DNA of 10,993 nucleotides from Spirochaetaceae bacterium UBA4077 (lineage in GTDB: Bacteria; Spirochaetota; Spirochaetia; Treponematales; Rectinemataceae): NCBI GenBank assembly GCA_002383375.1, contig DFYR01000081.1:12640-23632 (forward strand), in the 5' to 3' direction. The notes below the pieces were generated by a model that saw only the letters and a program-made list of their open reading frames with translations, did no database searches and had not been told where the DNA came from. Positions within the stretch are counted from its first letter, which is position 1, and each line of letters begins with the position of its first letter. Of this stretch, positions 6,442 to 10,993 are shown in pieces. The translations under genes and the position numbers were made by a program.

Positions 6442-7761
6442 TTACAAGGAAATTTGTGAAATATAATTCGCACAACTTCCAGCAATCTGGTTCATTCGCT
6501 TGAAAACCTCGTTCTGGTCGAAGCCAGTCATGCGCTTGTCCTTGACCACAGGGCGGCCGTTAACGTATGTGGAAACGACGTTGTGCGGCCTCATGGCGTA
6601 AACGATTATGGAGTACCAGTCATAGACGGGCTGGATGTTGAAATCGTCGAGGTCGACCAGGATGAAGTCGGCTTTCTTGCCGATCTCCAGTGAACCGATC
6701 TCGCCGCCCAGGCCGAGCGCTTCGGCGCCGCCCAACGTCGCTGTGCGAACCGCCTCCCTGGCGGTAACGATATCACGTCGACCTTCCCGGACCTTCTGCA
6801 TTTTTGGGTAAAGATTGAGCACGCCCTGCATGTCCATGCCGTTGCCCGACAGAGGGCCGTCAGTTGCGAGCCCAAGGGGGACGCCCGCGGCTTGCAGGCG
6901 CGAGGCGGGGCAGATGAGGCGACCTGACTTGGCATTGGATGCGGGGCAATGGGCTACCCGTAGGCCGCGCCGCGCTGCAAGCCCTATATCAGCCTCGTCC
7001 AGATAAAGCATGTGGACCGCCAGCAGACGTGGCGAAAGGAGGTCGGGGATGCTGTCCAGATAGCGCAGCACCGTGCCGTCTAGCTTTGAGAATTTCTCGT
7101 GCTCGAAATCCATCTCCGCCACGTGCATCATTATGCCTACGTCGAAGCTCTCGGCTTCCCGGGCAACTTTCTCCAGGTGATGTGCATCTACGGTGTAAGG
7201 CGCGTGGGGGGCAAAGCATGGCGCGATGCGTGGATGGCCTTTCCATTCATCGATGAAGCGGCGGGCGTAGTCTATGCCGCCGTAGGCTTCGGGGGCATCG
7301 GGCGCCGCATGGCCGAGGACTGTCTCGCCCAAGATAGCCCGCAGACCAGCCTTATCCGTGGCCTTGGCAACCTCATCCTCGAAATAATACATGTCGGCGA
7401 AGGTGGTGGTGCCCGATCGGGCCATCTCCACCAGACAGTAGAGGGCTGACCAATAGGTGAGATCTCGGGTCACCAGGTCTCGCTCCAGGGGGAAGATCAC
7501 TTTGGTCAGGCGGTTGGGAATGTCCTCGCAGGCGCCGCGGAAGGCTGCCATGGAGATGTGGGTGTGGGTGTTGACCAAGCCGGGCATTAGGAAAGCCCGC
7601 GGCGCCTGGACGCGCTGGACTGCCGGCCTGTCCTTGCCTTCGGCGGCGGGGCCGATGGCTGAAATCCTGCCGTCTTTTACAGCTATATACCCCGGCTCAT
7701 GAATCTTCCATTCCGGATCGACTGTGATAACCGCCGCAGCTTCTACGATGAGGTCATTCAT
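6442..7761 (-). CDS. Metal-dependent deaminase of the MtaD/COG0402 amidohydrolase family
   Basis: This TIM-barrel amidohydrolase of about 440 residues most resembles 5'-methylthioadenosine/S-adenosylhomocysteine deaminases and their purine or pyrimidine deaminase cousins. Counting from ATG 7761 as residue 1, visible motifs are PGLVNTHTHISM (metal His 66 and 68), MHVAEMD (His 213, Glu 216), LLAVHMLYLDE (His 250), AHCPASNAKSG (270-280), ATDGPLSGN (Asp 301) and the C-terminal GSLEIGKKADFILVDLDD that closes the small beta domain. These are the residues expected for one catalytic metal and a hydrolytic deamination. GTG 7764 and ATG 7761 are adjacent; I chose ATG, which touches the stop of the upstream permease as TGATG, though GTG has the better Shine-Dalgarno spacing. 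It is last in the importer operon, so its substrate is probably what the importer brings in. Guanine, 8-oxoguanine, cytosine or SAH deamination cannot be told apart here. Confidence 0.88.
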   Translation of the reverse strand: MNDLIVEAAAVITVDPEWKIHEPGYIAVKDGRISAIGPAAEGKDRPAVQRVQAPRAFLMPGLVNTHTHISMAAFRGACEDIPNRLTKVIFPLERDLVTRDLTYWSALYCLVEMARSGTTTFADMYYFEDEVAKATDKAGLRAILGETVLGHAAPDAPEAYGGIDYARRFIDEWKGHPRIAPCFAPHAPYTVDAHHLEKVAREAESFDVGIMMHVAEMDFEHEKFSKLDGTVLRYLDSIPDLLSPRLLAVHMLYLDEADIGLAARRGLRVAHCPASNAKSGRLICPASRLQAAGVPLGLATDGPLSGNGMDMQGVLNLYPKMQKVREGRRDIVTAREAVRTATLGGAEALGLGGEIGSLEIGKKADFILVDLDDFNIQPVYDWYSIIVYAMRPHNVVSTYVNGRPVVKDKRMTGFDQNEVFKRMNQIAGSCANYISQISL

Positions 7762-8777
7762 CACGCCGCCCCGCCTCCACCGGCAGCGCCGTTGCCTCCG
7801 CCCACCGCGGCCGGCTTGAGGCTGCCCTTGGGAAGCTTGCCTTCCAGGAGCTGTCGCTTGCGGATGGATTCGCGCCTGTCCCGAATAAGGGTGACTACGA
7901 TAAAGCCCAGGATTGTTACGAGGTAGGGTAGGGCTTGGATGAGCTCCGGTGGCAGGCCGATGTTCTGCAGGTAGGTGGCCATGGCATCGGTGAGACCGAA
8001 GATGAGGGAGGCGAAGATGGCGCCAATGGCCGTTCCGCCGGCCACCACCTGGGCGGCATTGGCTACGTAGCCCCGGCCCGCGGCGATGCCGGAAGTAAAG
8101 TTGGAGGTGTAGCCCATGCTGAGGAAGCAGCCAGCGATACCGGCCAGAATGCCGGACGCGATGAGCGTGAAAAACTTGACCTTTATCGGATCAATACCCG
8201 CCGCCTTGGCTGCTTCGATGTTCTCGCCCGTGGCCTTGATTCTGCGGCCGATGGTCGCCCGGTTGAGTATAAAATGGATGACTACGACAGCGATCGCGGC
8301 GAGCCAGACAATGAGATTCTGTCCCGAGATAACCTTGCCGATCCAGGGAATATTCTCCACAAAGGGGATTTTAATGAAGGGAATGATCTTGGATGGCAGG
8401 GAGGAGGAGATTCCCTTGTCTCCGGTGAGGGAGTAGAGCACGAATACCGTGCCGCCGGTGGAGAAGAGGTTGAGGGCTACGCCGCAGAGCACCGCGTTGG
8501 CATCCAGCTTGAGGGCGAAGAGCCCCAGGATGAGGGCGATAGTGACAGAGGCGAGGATGCCCGCGAGCATGCCCAGCCAGGGGCTGCCGGTAAAGGCGCT
8601 TACGATGACGCCGGTCAGGGCCGCCCAGAGCATGGAGCCTTCCAGGGCCATGTTCTTTATGCCCGCCTGTTCGGTGATGACGGCTCCCAGGGTGACAAGA
8701 AGGATTGGCGCCGTGGAGCGCAGAACGATGAACCAGTAGTTGGAGGAGGTAAAGACGCCGGCGATGAATTCGATCAT
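7761..8777 (-). CDS. ABC importer permease, BPD_transp_2 family (NupC/YufQ-like)
   Basis: This 338-residue inner-membrane protein is the second of two permeases of a nucleoside-type importer. It has about eight hydrophobic segments (roughly 16-38, 48-66, 67-90, 95-118, 153-172, 200-222, 236-262, 282-298). Family marks are TEQAGIKNMALEGSML (35-50), typical of the NupC/YufQ side, and the cytoplasmic coupling loop GENIEAAKAAGI (184-195) that docks the ATPase. The C-terminus is unusual: after LEGKLPKGSLKPAAV it ends in a glycine/alanine-only tail broken by one Asn (326-338), whose G-rich coding DNA also holds the Shine-Dalgarno for the deaminase. ATG 8777 overlaps the stop of the first permease as ATGA, so the two are translationally coupled. 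Nucleosides are the known substrates of characterised relatives; the actual substrate here is inferred. Confidence 0.92.
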   Translation of the reverse strand: MIEFIAGVFTSSNYWFIVLRSTAPILLVTLGAVITEQAGIKNMALEGSMLWAALTGVIVSAFTGSPWLGMLAGILASVTIALILGLFALKLDANAVLCGVALNLFSTGGTVFVLYSLTGDKGISSSLPSKIIPFIKIPFVENIPWIGKVISGQNLIVWLAAIAVVVIHFILNRATIGRRIKATGENIEAAKAAGIDPIKVKFFTLIASGILAGIAGCFLSMGYTSNFTSGIAAGRGYVANAAQVVAGGTAIGAIFASLIFGLTDAMATYLQNIGLPPELIQALPYLVTILGFIVVTLIRDRRESIRKRQLLEGKLPKGSLKPAAVGGGNGAAGGGGAA

Positions 8778-9940
8778 GCTCTGCCTCCCTTGCCGGCGAC
8801 ACCGGAGATGCCCGTGGCTCCATCTGCTAAAGCTGCCTCCGCCGCCAGGGCGTTGCGCCGCAACCTCCGTGCCTTGAAGTAATTGGCGATCTTATCCGAG
8901 GCGAGAATGAGGATGATGATGCCCTGCAAGAGGGTGATGAACTCGAAGGCTACATCGCCCCGGCGGGACATGAAGTCAGCGCCCACCCGCATGTAGGCCA
9001 GAAAGAAGGCCGAAACGGGCACGAACTTTGGATTTTTTCGGGCCAGCATGGCCACGATAACCCCGTCCCAGGCGTAGGAGGGATTCATCTGCCAGATGAA
9101 TGCCCGGTACAGGCCTGACATCTCCACCGCGCCGCCTATGCCGCCGATGAAGCCCGAAACAAAGTGGGCGAAGATGGCCACGGAGGCCACGGGGATGCCG
9201 GCATAGGCGGCGAACTTGGGATTGGCCCCTGTAATGCGGATCTGATAACCCCACTTGGTCCTGAAGAGGAAGATCGATACTAGAACCACAAAAACCGCGG
9301 CGATGATAAAGCCGGCATGGAGCTGGGTGTTCTCCACAAGCTTGGGCAGGGCGAAGGTCTTCTGGAAAGGCATGGATGCCAGGATTGTCTGGTTTCTGTC
9401 CCGTAAAAAGTAGAGGATGACAAAGCTGCCGAAGAAGTAGAACACGTAGTTGAACATCAGGGAAGAGACAAGCTCGTTGGCCCGCCACTTGATTTTAAGA
9501 ATGGCAGGCAAAGTGCCTATGAGACCTCCGGCAAGGCCCGCGGCCAACATGGCCACCGCGGGATGCCAGCCTGCAGGCAGGGCGAGCCTGACGCCTATCG
9601 CCGTGGCTACGATAGCCCCGGTGTAAAAGCTGGAATCCACGATGAGGCTCATGTATTTGAGCTGGTAGATTATGCAAAGGGCCAGACCTGTAAAGGTGAT
9701 GGGCACCATGGCGACGAGCAGGTAATAGAAATTGTAGGTTCGCAAGAATGGCCCTAGAAGAAAGTTTTTCGTCGATGTCACTGGGTCTTTCGATACGATA
9801 AAGATGAGACCTACCCCCATGAGAATCGCGAAGATAGCCGCCAAAAGGGTGATTACCGCCGGCTCAAGCTTGTCCCTGTCGGTGAAGAAAAGTCGTACCG
9901 AGGCAAGGGGACCGGGGCGTTTTGCTTTTATGTTATTCAT
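8774..9940 (-). CDS. ABC importer permease, BPD_transp_2 family (NupB/YufP-like)
   Basis: This 388-residue inner-membrane protein is the first, longer permease of the pair. A basic cytoplasmic N-terminus (1-27) is followed by about nine hydrophobic segments (roughly 28-50, 70-92, 104-120, 126-147, 158-179, 207-227, 250-275, 292-316, 333-348). KWRANELVSSLMFNYV (151-166) is the conserved family block, and GANPKFAAYAGI (238-249) is the EAA-like ATPase-docking loop. The YufP-type N-terminal extension distinguishes it from the shorter partner. The cytoplasmic tail after 350 is basic and then Ala/Gly-rich. ATG 9940 overlaps the end of the ATPase gene by eight bases, with a GGAAGG Shine-Dalgarno just upstream. 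It should form a heterodimeric channel with the product of 7761-8777. Confidence 0.92.
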   Translation of the reverse strand: MNNIKAKRPGPLASVRLFFTDRDKLEPAVITLLAAIFAILMGVGLIFIVSKDPVTSTKNFLLGPFLRTYNFYYLLVAMVPITFTGLALCIIYQLKYMSLIVDSSFYTGAIVATAIGVRLALPAGWHPAVAMLAAGLAGGLIGTLPAILKIKWRANELVSSLMFNYVFYFFGSFVILYFLRDRNQTILASMPFQKTFALPKLVENTQLHAGFIIAAVFVVLVSIFLFRTKWGYQIRITGANPKFAAYAGIPVASVAIFAHFVSGFIGGIGGAVEMSGLYRAFIWQMNPSYAWDGVIVAMLARKNPKFVPVSAFFLAYMRVGADFMSRRGDVAFEFITLLQGIIILILASDKIANYFKARRLRRNALAAEAALADGATGISGVAGKGGRA

Positions 9941-10993
9941 GGAGCACCTTCCCGATTTCTTCAGGATTCTGTTTTTTCAATCCAAGCATGTACAGACCCA
10001 ATTCCTTGTCGGTAGTGGTGGAAGCGTCTTCGAAATAAGCCACGATTTTACCGGAATTCATCACCACCAGACTGTCGGACATGGACATGACTTCCTGCAG
10101 ATCCGATGAAACCAGAAGAATGGCCTTGCCCTGGTCCCGCATTTCGATGATGCGCTTGTGTATGAACTCTATGGCACCCACATCCACGCCCCGGGTAGGC
10201 TGGGCGATCACGAGGATATCGGCGTCGGCGGTAAATTCCCTGCCGATGACCACCTTCTGCATGTTGCCGCCTGAAAGGCTGGCAACGGGCTGTTTGGCCG
10301 ACTTGCAGCGGATGTCGAAGGTAGTGACTATCTCAGCAGCGGCCTGGGCCATGGCAGCCCGTTTTAAAAATCCAGCCCTGCCTTTGTATTCAGGATGGAA
10401 ATACCTGTCCGCCATGAGATTGTCTTCAATGCTTGCCGGCAGGGCCGTGCCCACGGTCATCCGGTCTTCGGCGATGTGAGCCACACCAGCCCTGCGCAGG
10501 GCACCCGGCTTTTGGTTGGTCAGATCCTTTCCCTTCACCACTACCGAACCCGAGAGGGTGCGGGCCGAGCCGGTGAGAATGCGTACCAGCTCTGACTGTC
10601 CATTGCCGTCCACGCCCACGACGCCCAGGATTTCGCTCTTGCGTAGGGCTAAGGACACATGATCCAAAGCCGGGATACCAAAGTCGTCGATATAGGAGAG
10701 GTCCTTGGCAACCAGCACCTTATCCCCTGCCTTGGCCTTGTCCTTGCTCACCGAGAGGAGGACCTCACGGCCTACCATTTCGTTGGAGATGGTCTGCCGG
10801 TCAACGTCGGCGACATTATGGGTGCCTATCAACTTGCCGTCGCGCATGACGCTCACCCTGTCGCAGAACTTGAAGATTTCGTTCAGCTTGTGGCTTATGA
10901 AAATGATGGTATGCCCATGGGAGCGGAGAACCTGCAGCTCCACGAAGAGCTCGTCGGTCTCCTGGGGGGTGAGGACAGCCGTGGGCTCGTCCA
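9933..10993 (-). CDS. Dual-domain ABC importer ATPase (NupA/YufO-like), 5' end outside window
   Basis: The last 352 residues of a sugar/nucleoside-type double ATPase are visible; the family is about 510 residues, so some 155 are missing. Reading from the edge the frame begins inside the first domain's Walker B (DEPTAVLTPQETDELF), then the H-loop FISHKL. A GTG at 10943 is an internal Val codon, not a start. The second domain is complete: a degenerate Walker A GVDGNGQSE with Gln for the usual Lys, signature LSGGNMQK, Walker B VIAQPTRGVDVGA with Gln for the usual acidic residue, and VSSDLQE with Ser in place of the switch His. These losses are normal for the second domain of this family, so ATP hydrolysis probably rests on the first domain. 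It drives the two permeases that follow. The substrate-binding BMP lipoprotein should be encoded upstream, outside the window. Confidence 0.93.
   Translation of the reverse strand, partial: DEPTAVLTPQETDELFVELQVLRSHGHTIIFISHKLNEIFKFCDRVSVMRDGKLIGTHNVADVDRQTISNEMVGREVLLSVSKDKAKAGDKVLVAKDLSYIDDFGIPALDHVSLALRKSEILGVVGVDGNGQSELVRILTGSARTLSGSVVVKGKDLTNQKPGALRRAGVAHIAEDRMTVGTALPASIEDNLMADRYFHPEYKGRAGFLKRAAMAQAAAEIVTTFDIRCKSAKQPVASLSGGNMQKVVIGREFTADADILVIAQPTRGVDVGAIEFIHKRIIEMRDQGKAILLVSSDLQEVMSMSDSLVVMNSGKIVAYFEDASTTTDKELGLYMLGLKKQNPEEIGKVLHE

Noticed and set aside
7935..8882. 315-codon open frame on the plus strand, Asp/Glu/Gly-rich
   Set aside because: It is antisense to the two permease genes. 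Such acidic translations are the usual mirror of hydrophobic membrane coding sequence.
10160..10660. Degenerate Walker A, Walker B and switch residues in the second ATPase domain as a sign of a dying gene
   Set aside because: Gln in Walker A and B and loss of the switch His are regular in the second domain of sugar/nucleoside double ATPases. The frame is intact.

Overview
The window comes from a GC-rich bacterial chromosome (estimated by eye at nearly 60% GC). It reads as metabolic housekeeping of an anaerobic, fermentative bacterium: a trimeric soluble [FeFe]-hydrogenase, a nucleoside-type ABC importer feeding a COG0402 deaminase, and an amino-acyl amidohydrolase. The family mix (a TIGR02757/DUF2400 protein, a HydABC trimer, a BMP-type ABC importer and a tRNA without encoded CCA) would suit an anaerobic spirochaete or a similar fermenter. 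That is a tentative guess, because no rRNA or ribosomal-protein gene is present to settle it.

Layout, left to right. Positions 1-696 (+) hold the 3' part of a TIGR02757 gene whose reading frame is open to the window edge. Positions 697-902 are intergenic and end in a good promoter for a complete tRNA-Pro(GGG) at 903-976, followed at once by a strong intrinsic terminator (981-1016). Converging on it from the right is the operon hydC-hydB-hydA (minus strand, 4560 down to 1125). All three genes are joined by 4-base ATGA overlaps and each has a strong Shine-Dalgarno sequence. Its likely promoter lies in an AT-rich patch at 4757-4784. Divergent from it is an M20D/AbgB-like amidohydrolase (4917-6392, +). 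This converges on a minus-strand operon that enters from the right edge: ABC ATPase (partial), two BPD_transp_2 permeases and a metal-dependent deaminase. All are overlapping or abutting, from 10993 down to 6442.

How the parts work together. HydA, HydB and HydC should form a cytoplasmic complex linking NAD(P)H oxidation to H2 evolution, or the reverse. HydB is notably short: only the NuoF-like core, without the extra Fe-S domains of well-studied electron-bifurcating enzymes. This raises the possibility of a simple, non-bifurcating NADH hydrogenase. HydA also carries Ser where the usual second Cys of the L1 H-cluster motif lies. The right-hand operon most likely imports a purine nucleoside or related compound and deaminates it in the cytoplasm. 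The binding lipoprotein is expected beyond the window edge.

I see no CRISPR array, insertion sequence, prophage, defence island or toxin-antitoxin pair, and no clear sign of an undescribed multi-gene system. The points most worth a second look are the reduced HydB and the altered H-cluster motif of HydA.
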